Source of the DNA: Ascidiaceihabitans sp. | Lineage (GTDB): Bacteria > Pseudomonadota > Alphaproteobacteria > Rhodobacterales > Rhodobacteraceae | Assembly (NCBI GenBank): GCA_029251465.1 | Contig: JAQXDI010000018.1 | Coordinates: forward strand, 1-42,304 | Reading direction: 5' to 3' | DNA length: 42,304 nt | Shown here: positions 16,981 to 26,299 of the stretch, piece after piece | Layout: every line of letters starts with the position of its first letter | Position numbering within the stretch: position 1 is the stretch's first letter | Notes under the pieces: generated by a model | The model's database searches: none | Told to the model about the DNA's origin: nothing | Seen by the model: the letters and a program-made list of their open reading frames with translations, nothing else | Made by a program: the position numbers and the translations under genes

Positions 16981-17322
16981 CTATTTCGCGTGACACGCCG
17001 ACGCCTCGATCACCAAACCGTCCGGTCCGAACCTTAGCGTTTCGGCGGCCAGCACATCGTTTTGATTACGGTAGGTGATCACCATCATCCCATACCCATG
17101 CAGCACATCGACGACGACAAAGGACAGGTTTGGCTGGGCCTTTAGCGCACGGCCCCAGTAGTCGCGCAGCGCATCGCAGCCGTGCAGTTCGCCAGTGCCG
17201 ACCAAACGCATCGCCTTGTGCGACCGGAACACAACGTCCGGTGCATAATGCGCCAAAATACGGTCAAGCGAGTGGGAGTTCCATGCGGCCTCCCACTCGA
17301 TCGCGAACGCGGTAAAGTCCAC
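16981..17322 (-). CDS. NTF2-like (SnoaL-type) family protein
   Basis: The 113-residue product begins MDFTAFAIEWEAAWNSHSLDRILAHYAPDV, the alpha-helix plus first strand of the cone-shaped NTF2-like fold, and ends in GLVIEASACHAK. The start is GTG at 17322, preceded by AAAGGCG at good distance and lying 13 bases after the ilvE stop, so it is probably co-transcribed with ilvE. The family includes isomerases, binding proteins and polyketide cyclases; the function is unknown. Confidence 0.82.
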   Translation of the reverse strand: MDFTAFAIEWEAAWNSHSLDRILAHYAPDVVFRSHKAMRLVGTGELHGCDALRDYWGRALKAQPNLSFVVVDVLHGYGMMVITYRNQNDVLAAETLRFGPDGLVIEASACHAK

Positions 17323-17335
17323 TTAGATGCGCCTT

Positions 17336-18205
17336 TTAGACACGGACCAACTTTTCGTAGCTTTCAGAAATGTCACGTGTCAGCGAACCAACTTCAAAGT
17401 TGTAGTCACCGATCTGCCCAACAGGGGTCACTTCGGCAGCGGTACCGGTCAGCCAGCATTGCTCGAACCCTTCGAGTTCATCCGGCATGATCACGCGTTC
17501 ATGCACCTTGATGCCTTTGTCTTTCAGCATGCCGATAACAGTCTGACGGGTGATGCCATTCAGGAACGCATCCGCATCAGGCGTGTGCACTTCGCCGTCT
17601 TTGACAAAGAAGATATTCGCACCAGTCGCCTCGGCGATATAGCCGCGATAATCGAACATCATGGCGTCAGAACAGCCTTTGGCCTCTGCCGCGTGTTTGG
17701 ACATTGTCGCGATCATATAAAGGCCAGCCGCCTTGGCTTGGGACGGCGCTGTTTCCGGGCTAGGCCGTTTCCATTTTGCGATGTCGAGCTTGGCGCCCTT
17801 TATCTTGGCGTCACCGTAATAGTTGCCCCATTCCCAAACGGCCACGGCCATGTGGACAGGGTTGGCAGCAGCCGCGACACCCATATCGGTGCCAGACCCG
17901 CGCCATGCAACCGCACGAACGTAGGCGTCTTTCAGACCGTTGGCATCAAGCGCTGCTTGTTTTGCAGCCTCGATTTCATCCACGGAATACGGGATGTCGA
18001 AATCGATCAGCTTGCCCGACGTGATCAAACGCGCCGAATGCTCGCGCGATTTGAAAATCTTACCGGAATAGCAACGCTCGCCCTCAAAGACCGAAGACGC
18101 GTAGTGCATGGCATGAGTTAGAATGTGGACATTGGCCGAACGCCAGTCGACCAATTGGCCATCCATCCAGATTTTTCCGTCGCGATCATCATATGCACCA
18201 GCCAT
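17336..18205 (-). CDS. ilvE: Branched-chain amino acid aminotransferase
   Basis: IlvE performs the last transamination in leucine, isoleucine and valine synthesis, or the first in their breakdown, using PLP. The 289-residue fold-type IV enzyme has HAMHYASSVFEGERCY, the PLP lysine in APSQAKAAGLY, GYIAEATGANIFF and LTGTAAEVTPV at the expected places. It is divergent from petP, with 159 bases between the starts, and is followed by the small NTF2-like gene. Confidence 0.96.
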   Translation of the reverse strand: MAGAYDDRDGKIWMDGQLVDWRSANVHILTHAMHYASSVFEGERCYSGKIFKSREHSARLITSGKLIDFDIPYSVDEIEAAKQAALDANGLKDAYVRAVAWRGSGTDMGVAAAANPVHMAVAVWEWGNYYGDAKIKGAKLDIAKWKRPSPETAPSQAKAAGLYMIATMSKHAAEAKGCSDAMMFDYRGYIAEATGANIFFVKDGEVHTPDADAFLNGITRQTVIGMLKDKGIKVHERVIMPDELEGFEQCWLTGTAAEVTPVGQIGDYNFEVGSLTRDISESYEKLVRV

Positions 18206-18230
18206 GGCTGTATTCCTCTCGTGTTTGCAT

Positions 18231-18270
18231 AAATTGCGCCGATACGTCCGGTACGGACATAAAATTGCGC
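18231..18270. promoter_or_regulatory. Palindrome flanked by direct repeats between ilvE and petP
   Basis: GTCCG-GTA-CGGAC (18246-18258) is a 13-base dyad lying between two identical copies of AAATTGCGC (18231-18239 and 18262-18270). It is about 40 bases upstream of the ilvE start on one side and about 110 bases from the petP start on the other. The symmetry suits a dimeric regulator; the adjacent MarR-type PetP is an obvious candidate, by inference only. Confidence 0.45.
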
Positions 18271-18364
18271 AAAACCTCTCATTCGATAGGTCTTTAGTAT
18301 TGGAATGTCAACAACACTGACGTATGTTGTAACAATTGAACACGACCAACAAGGATCAAGGCTG

Positions 18365-18877
18365 ATGTCGGACATGCGCGCGCCCTCCCCCTACAGCGGT
18401 GAAAGCCTGCTGTTTTTGACTGACGAACAGTTGCGCCAAGGGATTGAGGCGATGTTCTTTGCCTATCGCGGATTCACGGCGGATCCGGACCGCATCCTGT
18501 CTGACATGGCCTATGGGCGTGCGCATCACCGCGCGATCCACTTTATCAATCGCGCGCCCGGCACAACGGTGAACAACTTGCTCAACATTCTCGGGGTCAC
18601 AAAACAGTCGCTGAACCGCGTGTTGCGCACCCTGATCGAAGACGGTCTCGTTCAAAGCCTTGTGGGCAAAGTCGATAAACGCGAACGTCATTTGTATCTG
18701 ACAGACAAAGGCAAGACATTGGAACAAACCTTATCAGACGCCCAGCGCGCGCGAATGCGTAGTGCGTTTCGTGATGCAGGGCCTGACGCCGTCGCGGGCT
18801 TTCGTACCGTGCTTGAGGCAATGATGGACACAGAAATGCAGCGCGCCTACACGCGCCTCAAGGAAACCGGACAATGA
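18365..18877 (+). CDS. petP: MarR-family regulator, PetP-like
   Basis: The 170-residue product carries a winged helix-turn-helix of MarR type (about residues 55-125: TTVNNLLNILGVTKQSLNRVLRTLIEDGLV, then the wing KVDKRERHLYLTDKG). The ATG at 18365 follows AAGGATCAAGG; longer versions from upstream starts lack family support. It overlaps the response-regulator gene by four bases. In Rhodobacter capsulatus the petP-petR pair is known to be needed for cytochrome bc1 expression, and order and families match here; assignment to that role is by context. Confidence 0.82.
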   Translation: MSDMRAPSPYSGESLLFLTDEQLRQGIEAMFFAYRGFTADPDRILSDMAYGRAHHRAIHFINRAPGTTVNNLLNILGVTKQSLNRVLRTLIEDGLVQSLVGKVDKRERHLYLTDKGKTLEQTLSDAQRARMRSAFRDAGPDAVAGFRTVLEAMMDTEMQRAYTRLKETGQ

Positions 18878-19575
18878 GCGAAATGGACGCCCACCTGCTG
18901 ATCGTTGATGACGACGAACGCATTCGCACGCTGTTGCAAAAATTCCTGATGCGTCACGGGTTTTTGGTGACTGCGGCCCGCGATGCCCAACACGCACGGC
19001 GCATTCTGTCGGGTCTGGATTTCGACATGCTGATCCTGGATGTGATGATGCCCGGCGAAGACGGCATTTCGCTGTGCAAATCGATCCGCGAAACGTCGCA
19101 AACGCCGATCATGTTGCTGACTGCCAAAGGTGAGATCGACAACCGGATCGAAGGGTTAGAGGCCGGCGCGGACGACTACCTCCCCAAACCGTTCGAGCCA
19201 AAAGAGCTTCTGTTGCGTATCAACGCGGTTCTGCGCCGGATGCCCGAAACTCCAGCCGAAGAATCAGTGCCAAAAATCCTGCACCTCGGCCCGATCCGCT
19301 ATGACATGGAACGCGGTGAAATGTGGATGGGCGAAGACCTTGTGCGCCTGACCGCCACAGAAATGCAGCTGATGAAGATTTTCTCGGCCAAGACCGGCGA
19401 ACCGATCAGCCGCTCTAAACTGGTCGAGGATTTAGGCCGTGATCGTGGCCAAGCCCAAGAACGCGCTGTCGACGTTCAAATCACCCGCCTGCGCCGCAAA
19501 ATCGAAACCAACCCGAAACAACCGCGCTACCTGCAAACGGTCCGTGGTGCTGGTTACATGTTAGCCCCGGATTAA
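18874..19575 (+). CDS. petR: OmpR-family response regulator, PetR-like
   Basis: The 233-residue product has a receiver domain with acidic pair Asp12/Asp13, phosphoacceptor Asp56 (LILDVMMPGEDG), Thr83 and Lys105 (YLPKPF), then a winged-helix DNA-binding domain (about 130-230) ending in VRGAGYMLAPD. The start overlaps petP by four bases. No sensor kinase follows; PetR in R. capsulatus likewise has no adjacent kinase. It probably acts with PetP on respiratory genes, including petABC some 11 kb away. Confidence 0.88.
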   Translation: MSEMDAHLLIVDDDERIRTLLQKFLMRHGFLVTAARDAQHARRILSGLDFDMLILDVMMPGEDGISLCKSIRETSQTPIMLLTAKGEIDNRIEGLEAGADDYLPKPFEPKELLLRINAVLRRMPETPAEESVPKILHLGPIRYDMERGEMWMGEDLVRLTATEMQLMKIFSAKTGEPISRSKLVEDLGRDRGQAQERAVDVQITRLRRKIETNPKQPRYLQTVRGAGYMLAPD

Positions 19576-19577
19576 GG

Positions 19578-19892
19578 ATGCAGCTGCTCACGCTCATCTA
19601 CTTACGCTCGCTTTTGCGGTTGCGTCGACACATGCGTCGCTCCTATCCGGCCGAGCTTGACTTTATGCTAAACAAATTTGGCACGAGCCGGCTTGATCGC
19701 GACATTTCCGGGCCTTGGTTGAGCGATCTCACAACCCTCCAAATGGCGTGTTTTGTGCCTCAAGAATTTCCAGTTCAAGTGTTTGCAGACGACAAAATGT
19801 TTGAGCTTGTCAAACGTGTGCGCCGCGGCGTTCTCGTTCAATTCTATAGCACGTTTGGATTTATCATCATCAAATCGCTGAAAGACTTATGA
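19578..19892 (+). CDS. Small uncharacterised protein between petR and the deacetylase gene
   Basis: The frame starts two bases after the petR stop and overlaps the next gene by four bases (ATGA), the packing seen throughout this operon. The 104-residue product is Arg-rich and aromatic, with a hydrophobic N-terminus (MQLLTLIYLRSLLRLRRHMRR) and a C-terminal hydrophobic strand (FYSTFGFIIIKSLKDL). I recognise no domain. No clear ribosome binding site precedes it beyond AAGGATG overlapping the start. It may be a genuine lineage-specific gene or a decayed remnant that kept its frame. Confidence 0.5.
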   Translation: MQLLTLIYLRSLLRLRRHMRRSYPAELDFMLNKFGTSRLDRDISGPWLSDLTTLQMACFVPQEFPVQVFADDKMFELVKRVRRGVLVQFYSTFGFIIIKSLKDL

Positions 19893-20815
19893 AAACATCT
19901 TTGATCACCCACCCCGATTGCCTGGGACACGTCACACCGGACGGGGCGCCAGAACAAGTTGCCCGGTTGCGCTACATTTTGGATGCTTTGCAGGACTTGG
20001 ATGTGCTGCGCACTGACGCGCCGTTGGCCGACGATGCCGATATTTTGCGCTGTCATCCGCAAAGTCACATCGACCGCATCCGTGCCAGTATTCCATCCTA
20101 TGGGTTCGCGTCGTTGGACGCGGATACATCCGTATCCGCAGGGTCACTTGCGGCCGCGTATCGCGCCGCAGGCGGTGCCGTCGCTGCCGTCGATTTGGTC
20201 CTGTCCGATCACGCCCAAAACGCATTTGTCGCCGTGCGCCCACCGGGGCATCACGCCGAAGCGACCACGCCAATGGGCTTCTGCCTGTTTGGCAACGTCG
20301 CGATCGCGGCCAAACACGCGCTAGAGCACCTAGACATTGACCGCGTCGCCGTTGTTGATTTCGACGTGCACCACGGCAACGGCACCCAAGCGTTGCTAAG
20401 CGACGAGCCGCGCGCGTTGGTCATCACCTCGCAACAAATGCCGCTGTGGCCCGGAAGCGGCGAGGCGTCGGATCGCGGCCCGCTCAACAACATCGTCAAC
20501 ATACCGCTCGCGCCCGGCAGTGACGGTGTGCATGCGCTCAAAACCTATGACGATATCGCGTTTCCAGCCTTGCGCGTGCATCAGCCTGACCTGATCCTAA
20601 TCTCAGCGGGGTTTGACGCCCATCAAGACGACCCGCTGGCGAACCTCAGCTGGTCTACCGATGACTTTGCGAAAATGACCGCCGTTATCGCGAAACTTGC
20701 ACAAGAACTGTGCAAGGGGCGGCTGGTATCAGTGCTCGAAGGCGGTTATGATCTGGATGCGCTGGCGACTTCCGCTCGCGTCCATGTTCAGGAACTGATG
20801 AAGGCCGCGCGATGA
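19889..20815 (+). CDS. Histone-deacetylase-family (AcuC/APAH-like) amidohydrolase
   Basis: The 308-residue protein shows the class I/II HDAC signature: VRPPGHHAEATTPMGFCLFGNVAIA, the zinc-binding Asp and His in VVDFDVHHGNGT, and the second zinc Asp in SAGFDAHQDDPLA. Such bacterial enzymes remove acetyl groups from small molecules or lysines. The gene overlaps the preceding small gene and xseB, each by four bases, so it belongs to the same transcript. Confidence 0.93.
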   Translation: MKTSLITHPDCLGHVTPDGAPEQVARLRYILDALQDLDVLRTDAPLADDADILRCHPQSHIDRIRASIPSYGFASLDADTSVSAGSLAAAYRAAGGAVAAVDLVLSDHAQNAFVAVRPPGHHAEATTPMGFCLFGNVAIAAKHALEHLDIDRVAVVDFDVHHGNGTQALLSDEPRALVITSQQMPLWPGSGEASDRGPLNNIVNIPLAPGSDGVHALKTYDDIAFPALRVHQPDLILISAGFDAHQDDPLANLSWSTDDFAKMTAVIAKLAQELCKGRLVSVLEGGYDLDALATSARVHVQELMKAAR

Positions 20816-21054
20816 GTGATGTAGCAGTAGACGAGATGAGCTTTGAGGCGGCAATGGCGGAATTGGAACAGGTTCTGGGCCAATTGGAACGCGGCGATGT
20901 CGCACTGGATCAGTCGATCACGCTGTACGAACGCGGTGCCGCCCTAAAGGCCCGCTGCGAGGCAAAATTAAAAGAAGCCGAGGAAAAAGTTGCCGCCATC
21001 ACGTTGGACAGCGACGGCAATCCCACAGGTCTAAAGCCCGTCGAAGGGCTCTGA
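20812..21054 (+). CDS. xseB: Exodeoxyribonuclease VII small subunit
   Basis: The 80-residue product has the XseB signature MSFEAAMAELEQVLGQLERGDVALDQSITLYERG (about residues 7-40), followed by CEAKLKEAEEKV. XseB is the small coiled-coil subunit that partners XseA in single-strand exonuclease VII. It overlaps the deacetylase stop by four bases and shares one base with the ispA start. XseA is not in the window, as in many alphaproteobacteria. Confidence 0.95.
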   Translation: MSDVAVDEMSFEAAMAELEQVLGQLERGDVALDQSITLYERGAALKARCEAKLKEAEEKVAAITLDSDGNPTGLKPVEGL

Positions 21055-21920
21055 TGTTTTCCACCCGTTTGACACAAAGCGCCACCGCTATTCAGGCGCA
21101 GTTTGATGCTGTGCTTGGCGGTCTGGATGACCTGCCTGTTGTGCACGCCATGGCGCATGCAACGAATGGCGGCAAACGTCTGCGCGGGTTTCTGGTGTTG
21201 GAATCGGCGCGACTGCACGACGTTGATCCAGCCAAAGCGATCTGGCCCGCAACAGGGATCGAGGCTTTGCACGCCTATTCGCTGGTCCACGATGATTTGC
21301 CTTGCATGGACGATGACGATCTGCGGCGCGGGCAACCGACAGTGCATGTGAAATGGGACGATGCGACGGCTGTTTTGGCGGGCGATGCGTTGCAATCCTT
21401 GGCGTTTGAGATGGTGTCACGCCCCGAAATTGGCGATGCCCTGGTCCGCGCTGATCTAACTCTGTCCCTTGCTCAGGCCAGTGGCGCACAAGGTATGGTT
21501 CTGGGTCAAGCGCTTGATATTGCGGCTGAAACTGCAACAGCACCATTGTCGCTAGACGAAATCACAACCCTACAAGCAGGCAAAACCGGCGCATTGATCG
21601 AATGGTCTGCAACCGCAGGCGCACGCATGGCCCAAGCAGACCTTAGCGCCCTTCAAACATATTCTCGCGCCCTTGGTTTGGCCTTTCAAATCGCTGACGA
21701 CATTCTGGATGTGACCGGCGACGCGGCTACCGTTGGCAAGGCCACTGCCAAGGATGCAGACGCCGGCAAAGCGACCTTTGTGTCCTTGCTAGGTTTAGAC
21801 GAGGCGAAACGCCGCGCAGCCAGGCTGGTGGAATCCGCCTCGGACGCATTAAGTACATACGGTGACGATGCAACCGCGCTGCGTGACGCCGCAGCATTCG
21901 TCGTCGCACGCAAAAGCTAG
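21054..21920 (+). CDS. ispA: Farnesyl (geranyl) diphosphate synthase
   Basis: This short-chain polyprenyl synthase condenses IPP with allylic diphosphates. The 288-residue product has the first Asp-rich motif [15 protein letters not shown] (about residue 80) and the second [12 protein letters not shown] (about 210), along with the [10 protein letters not shown] start. Lying between xseB and dxs in the classic alphaproteobacterial block, it feeds carotenoid, quinone and undecaprenyl synthesis. Translation is probably coupled to xseB (shared base at 21054). Confidence 0.95.
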   Translation: MFSTRLTQSATAIQAQFDAVLGGLDDLPVVHAMAHATNGGKRLRGFLVLESARLHDVDPAKAIWPATGIEALHAYSLVHDDLPCMDDDDLRRGQPTVHVKWDDATAVLAGDALQSLAFEMVSRPEIGDALVRADLTLSLAQASGAQGMVLGQALDIAAETATAPLSLDEITTLQAGKTGALIEWSATAGARMAQADLSALQTYSRALGLAFQIADDILDVTGDAATVGKATAKDADAGKATFVSLLGLDEAKRRAARLVESASDALSTYGDDATALRDAAAFVVARKS

Positions 21921-21930
21921 GAAAACGGCA

Positions 21931-23871
21931 ATGTCCGATCATACAAGCAACCGCCCAAATACCCCGCTTCTGGATCAGATCCAGCGCCCGTCCGACATGA
22001 ACCAACTGTCGGACAAACAGTTGATCCAACTGGCCGGCGAACTGCGCGACGAAACCGTTTCTGCTGTGTCTGTCACCGGCGGGCACTTGGGTGCGGGGCT
22101 GGGTGTGGTCGAATTGACGGTCGCGTTACACGCCATTTTCGACACCCCGCGCGACAAGATTGTCTGGGATGTGGGCCACCAATGTTACCCTCACAAAATC
22201 CTGACCGAACGACGGGATCGCATCCGCACCCTGCGCCAAAAAGACGGGCTTAGCGGATTTACCAAACGCTCTGAATCGCCCTACGATCCGTTTGGCGCTG
22301 CGCACAGTTCAACGTCGATTTCCGCCGCTTTGGGCTTTGCCGTGGCGCGTGATTTGGGCGGTGTGACCCCCGAAGGATTGGGCGACGCGATTGCAGTCAT
22401 CGGCGACGGATCGATGTCTGCCGGCATGGCCTACGAGGCGATGAACAACGCGGGTCATTTGGGCAAGCGCCTGATCGTGATCCTGAACGACAATGAAATG
22501 TCGATTGCCCCACCCGTAGGTGCGATGTCGGCCTATCTTTCGCGCCTTTACGCCGAAGAACCGTTTCAAGATCTCAAGGCCGCCGCCAAAGGGGCCGTCA
22601 GCCTGCTGCCCGAACCGTTCCGCGAAGGAGCGCGTCGGGCCAAGGATATGTTAAAAGGCATGACCGTTGGTGGCACCTTGTTTGAGCAACTTGGGTTCAG
22701 CTATCTGGGACCCATCGACGGGCACGATCTGAACCAATTGTTGCCCGTTTTGCGCACCGTCAAACAACGTGCGACTGGTCCGATCTTGATCCACGTTCTG
22801 ACCAAAAAGGGCAAAGGCTACGGCCCTGCCGAAACAGCCCGCGACAAAGGGCATGGCGTGTCCAAGTTCAACGTCGTGACAGGCGAGCAAAAAAAAGCGC
22901 CCAGCAACGCTCCTAGTTATACCAAAGTGTTCTCGGAATACTTGCTGAAAGAAGCCGCGCTCGACGATAAAATCTGCGCCGTGACCGCAGCCATGCCAGA
23001 CGGCACCGGCCTGAACCTGTTTGCCGAACGCTACCCCAGCCGCTGCTTTGATGTGGGCATCGCAGAACAGCACGGCGTAACATTTTCGGCGGCTTTGGCG
23101 GCAGGTGGAATGAAACCATTCTGCGCGATGTATTCCACATTTTTGCAACGTGGTTACGACCAAGTTGTGCATGACGTCGCCATCCAACGCCTGCCTGTGC
23201 GCTTTGCTATCGACCGCGCCGGATTAGTCGGTGCCGATGGTGCCACCCACGCGGGCGCATTCGACGTCGCCTACCTAGCGAACTTACCCGGATTTGTGGT
23301 GATGGCCGCCGCGGACGAGGCCGAATTGGCGCACATGGTTGCCACCGCAGCAGCCCACGATGACGGTCCAATCGCGTTCCGATTCCCGCGCGGCGAAGGC
23401 AACGGGGTTGAGCTGCCTGAACGCGGCACACCCTTGGAAATCGGCAAAGGCCGCATGATCCAAAAGGGTGCGCAAGTCGCGTTGTTGTCGTTTGGCACGC
23501 GTCTGTCCGAAGTGCAAAAAGCTGCCGAATCTTTGGCTGCCAAAGGCATCACCCCGACAATTGCGGACGCGCGTTTCGCCAAACCTTTGGACCGCGACAT
23601 GATCCTTGAATTGGCCGCATCCCACGACGCATTGATCACCATCGAAGAAGGCGCGATTGGCGGTTTCGGCAGCCACGTCGCCCAACTGTTGGCGGACGAA
23701 GGCGTGTTTGATCACGGGCTAAAATTCCGCTCAATGGTGCTGCCTGATACCTTTATCAATCACGCAAACCCCGAAGACATGTACGCCGACGCCAAGCTGA
23801 ACGCGGCAGACATCGAAGCCAAGGTTTTGGACGTTATGGGCATTGCAACAATTGGCGAAGCCCGCGCGTAA
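21931..23871 (+). CDS. dxs: 1-deoxy-D-xylulose-5-phosphate synthase
   Basis: Dxs joins pyruvate and glyceraldehyde-3-phosphate in the first step of the non-mevalonate isoprenoid pathway, using thiamine diphosphate. The 646-residue product has [14 protein letters not shown], the ThDP motif [18 protein letters not shown] then LNDN, the transketolase centre with [12 protein letters not shown] and the C-terminal domain with [14 protein letters not shown] start at the ATG 21931 (MSDHTSNRP), preceded by AGGAAAA, because earlier in-frame starts lie within ispA. Confidence 0.96.
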   Translation: MSDHTSNRPNTPLLDQIQRPSDMNQLSDKQLIQLAGELRDETVSAVSVTGGHLGAGLGVVELTVALHAIFDTPRDKIVWDVGHQCYPHKILTERRDRIRTLRQKDGLSGFTKRSESPYDPFGAAHSSTSISAALGFAVARDLGGVTPEGLGDAIAVIGDGSMSAGMAYEAMNNAGHLGKRLIVILNDNEMSIAPPVGAMSAYLSRLYAEEPFQDLKAAAKGAVSLLPEPFREGARRAKDMLKGMTVGGTLFEQLGFSYLGPIDGHDLNQLLPVLRTVKQRATGPILIHVLTKKGKGYGPAETARDKGHGVSKFNVVTGEQKKAPSNAPSYTKVFSEYLLKEAALDDKICAVTAAMPDGTGLNLFAERYPSRCFDVGIAEQHGVTFSAALAAGGMKPFCAMYSTFLQRGYDQVVHDVAIQRLPVRFAIDRAGLVGADGATHAGAFDVAYLANLPGFVVMAAADEAELAHMVATAAAHDDGPIAFRFPRGEGNGVELPERGTPLEIGKGRMIQKGAQVALLSFGTRLSEVQKAAESLAAKGITPTIADARFAKPLDRDMILELAASHDALITIEEGAIGGFGSHVAQLLADEGVFDHGLKFRSMVLPDTFINHANPEDMYADAKLNAADIEAKVLDVMGIATIGEARA

Positions 23872-23874
23872 CCG

Positions 23875-24663
23875 CTATTTGTTTTGCGATTGTCCGAGTG
23901 CGGCGAGGTGCGTTTCAATCGCCTTTAGGCGCTCGACCACGTCGTCGCGATAATCGCTGGTTTGCGCATCTGATTCCTCTTGGTGTGCGTCCTGCATCGA
24001 GTTCACGATCAAGCCTACCAGCAGATTCACTACGGCGAAGGTCGTCACCATGATGAAAGGCACAAAGAACAACCACGCGAGGGGGTAAACCTCCATCACG
24101 GGGCGCACGATGCCCATCGACCAACTTTCTAACGTCATGATTTGGAACAACGAATAGGCGGACCCGCCGAGCGATCCGAACCATTCAGGAAACGACTCTC
24201 CGAACAGTTTTGTCGCGATCACTGACGCGATGTAAAAGATCAGCGCCATCAGCAAAAACACCGACCCCATGCCGGGCAATGCGGTAATGAATCCTTCGAC
24301 AACGCGGCGCAGGCTTGGGGCAGCGGACACAACCCGCAGGACCCGCAAAATCCGCAGCGCGCGCAGGGCAGAGAACCCTTGGGCAGCGGGCACCAGCGAA
24401 ATCGCAATGATCACGAAATCAAACAGGTTCCACCCGTCACGGAAGAACCGGAAACGGTAGGCAAACATTTTGGCGACCAGTTCCGCCACGAAAATGCTGA
24501 GGCACACCATGTCCAGCAAGCGGATCAATCCACCGATCCGATCCATCACAAAGTCGGACGTTTCGAGCCCTAGAATGATCGCGTTGAAAATGATCACGCC
24601 GATGATGGCGTTGCGTACAATTGCACGATCCAGAAACGCTTTGATGTTGTCCTGCAGTGTCAT
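23875..24663 (-). CDS. Bacterial voltage-gated sodium channel (NaChBac family)
   Basis: The 262-residue product is a one-domain, six-helix channel. S4 carries arginines at every third position (R101, R104, R107, R110, with R119 and R120 beyond), the pore helix ends in the selectivity motif T177-L-E-S-W-S-M183, identical to the NaChBac/NavAb TLESW core, and S6 (FIMVTTFAVVNLLVGLIVNSMQ) is followed by a C-terminal coiled-coil-like tail (VVERLKAIETHLAALG), typical of tetramer assembly in this family. It is convergent with dxs, three bases apart. Sodium gating could serve pH or motility control, which the sequence does not settle. Confidence 0.93.
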   Translation of the reverse strand: MTLQDNIKAFLDRAIVRNAIIGVIIFNAIILGLETSDFVMDRIGGLIRLLDMVCLSIFVAELVAKMFAYRFRFFRDGWNLFDFVIIAISLVPAAQGFSALRALRILRVLRVVSAAPSLRRVVEGFITALPGMGSVFLLMALIFYIASVIATKLFGESFPEWFGSLGGSAYSLFQIMTLESWSMGIVRPVMEVYPLAWLFFVPFIMVTTFAVVNLLVGLIVNSMQDAHQEESDAQTSDYRDDVVERLKAIETHLAALGQSQNK

Positions 24664-24741
24664 CTATCAGCCCTCGTTACCGCGCCTGTATGCAAGTGCT
24701 GCGTAGCCGCGACAAGGTGGCCGTAGCGCACAATAGCTAAT

Positions 24742-25596
24742 TTATTCTGATTGCGCCAAAAGGGCTGCCAAACCTTCGCGATATGTCGGGTATTTTAGCG
24801 TTACCCCCAGTTCATCCTTGATCCGGTCATTGCGGACTTTTTTATTTTCGGCGTAAAAGCTGCGCGCCATCGGTGTGAACTCGGCATCTTCGTACGCGAT
24901 GGCCGTTGGCACGGGCATATTCAGCAGTTCCGCCGCATGCGCAATCACGTCTTGGGGTGGGGCAGGATCGTTGTCGCACACGTTGTAGGCAGCCCCGGGA
25001 TTAGGCCGCGCGATTGAGGCAAGAACGATCTGCGCGATGTCCTCGACATGGGTGCGCGAAAACACTTGGCCCTCTTTAATCACGCGACGCGCGGTGCCAT
25101 TGCGTACTTTGGAAAACGGGCCGCGACCAGGGCCATAAATGCCTGCAAGGCGAAAAATGTGCAGAGGTAGGTCGGCAATAGAATGCCAGTTTTCTTCTGC
25201 TGATTTGCGCAAATGCCCACGCCGCGTTGTCGGATTCAACGGCGTATTTTCATCCACCCACGCACCATCAAAATTTCCGTAAACCCCAGTTGTAGATAGG
25301 TAGCCAACCCATTTTAGGGCCTTGGCATGCGCCGCGATTTGTGGGCCCCACGCGTTGAACACAGGATCGCCGTCACCATCTGGACCGGCCGAAATCAGGA
25401 TGTGATCTGCGGCTGCAATTGCACTCGACAAATCAGCGCCCGGCCAGACCAAGGGGTCAACACCGGACGCCCGCAGCGCTGCCGCTTTTTCCTCGGACCG
25501 GGTTGTACCAATCACGCGCCATCCATCTGCCAAAAGGGTCTTGGCAACTTCACGCGCTGAATAGCCGTGTCCGAAAGAGAGCATAGTTTTTTTCAT
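24742..25596 (-). CDS. Extended SDR / NAD-dependent epimerase-like protein (YeeZ-type)
   Basis: The 284-residue product has an N-terminal dinucleotide-binding fold (SFGHGYSAREVA at residues 7-18), LISAGPDGDG and the YLSTTGVYG segment typical of atypical extended SDRs. The usual YxxxK pair is not clear: downstream of VYGNFDGAWVDE only HLRKSAEENW is seen. This agrees with the YeeZ-like subgroup of unknown substrate. It is divergent from the methyltransferase with 76 bases between. Confidence 0.85.
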   Translation of the reverse strand: MKKTMLSFGHGYSAREVAKTLLADGWRVIGTTRSEEKAAALRASGVDPLVWPGADLSSAIAAADHILISAGPDGDGDPVFNAWGPQIAAHAKALKWVGYLSTTGVYGNFDGAWVDENTPLNPTTRRGHLRKSAEENWHSIADLPLHIFRLAGIYGPGRGPFSKVRNGTARRVIKEGQVFSRTHVEDIAQIVLASIARPNPGAAYNVCDNDPAPPQDVIAHAAELLNMPVPTAIAYEDAEFTPMARSFYAENKKVRNDRIKDELGVTLKYPTYREGLAALLAQSE

Positions 25597-25672
25597 ACCC
25601 CATAGGTGACCTCTGCGAGATCAAGGCGCAAGAGGGGTTGCGCGCATGGGCGTTCTGCGCTCCTCTTTGTGA

Positions 25673-26299
25673 ATGGAAAAATCACCTTCGCTGACTGGTG
25701 CCTATGATTTGAAAACGCCGCAAGATTCGCAGCGCTTGTACAAAGAATGGGCTAAAACCTACGATGAAACCTTTGCCGCTGCGCACCGCTACATCATGCA
25801 CGAACACGTCGCGCGGGCCTATGTGAACGCCGGCGGGTATCAACCGGTTTTGGATGTCGGGGCCGGAACGGGGTTATGCGGCCATGCCTTGCGAGCGCGC
25901 GGTTTGGACCAAATTGACGCCACAGATATTTCACCAGAAATGTTAGAGGTCGCACGCGTCAAAGGCATCTATGCGGCACTTTTCATCGGCGACATTCTGG
26001 CAGGATTGGACGTGCCGGACGGTGCATACGCAGGCGTTGTCAGTTCGGGCACGTTCACCCACGGGCACGTCGGCCCTGAGGCATTAGACGAAGTGTTACG
26101 TGTCACGCGATCGGGTGGGTGGATCGCGCTGTCGATCAAAGCGCAGCACTATGTCGACCAGGGATTTCAGGCAAAACTAGCTGAGTTAGAGCCACATATT
26201 TGCGACTTTTCCTTAACCGAATTGCCGATCTATGCGGCGGATGCCACCGGCGACAACGCCAATGACACCGGCTACGTCACGCTATTCAGAAAGCACTAA
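25673..26299 (+). CDS. Class I SAM-dependent methyltransferase
   Basis: The 208-residue product has the Rossmann-type motif I VLDVGAGTGLCG (about residues 60-71), motif II with ATDISPEMLEVA, and a post-motif region FTHGHVGPEALDEVLRVTRSGGW that resembles the small-molecule methyltransferase group. Substrate unknown. Its end overlaps the CaiD-like gene on the other strand by four bases. Confidence 0.88.
   Translation: MEKSPSLTGAYDLKTPQDSQRLYKEWAKTYDETFAAAHRYIMHEHVARAYVNAGGYQPVLDVGAGTGLCGHALRARGLDQIDATDISPEMLEVARVKGIYAALFIGDILAGLDVPDGAYAGVVSSGTFTHGHVGPEALDEVLRVTRSGGWIALSIKAQHYVDQGFQAKLAELEPHICDFSLTELPIYAADATGDNANDTGYVTLFRKH

Noticed and set aside
17327..18121. 264-codon plus-strand frame opposite ilvE
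   Set aside because: Antisense to a confident aminotransferase with no domain recognised and no ribosome binding site.
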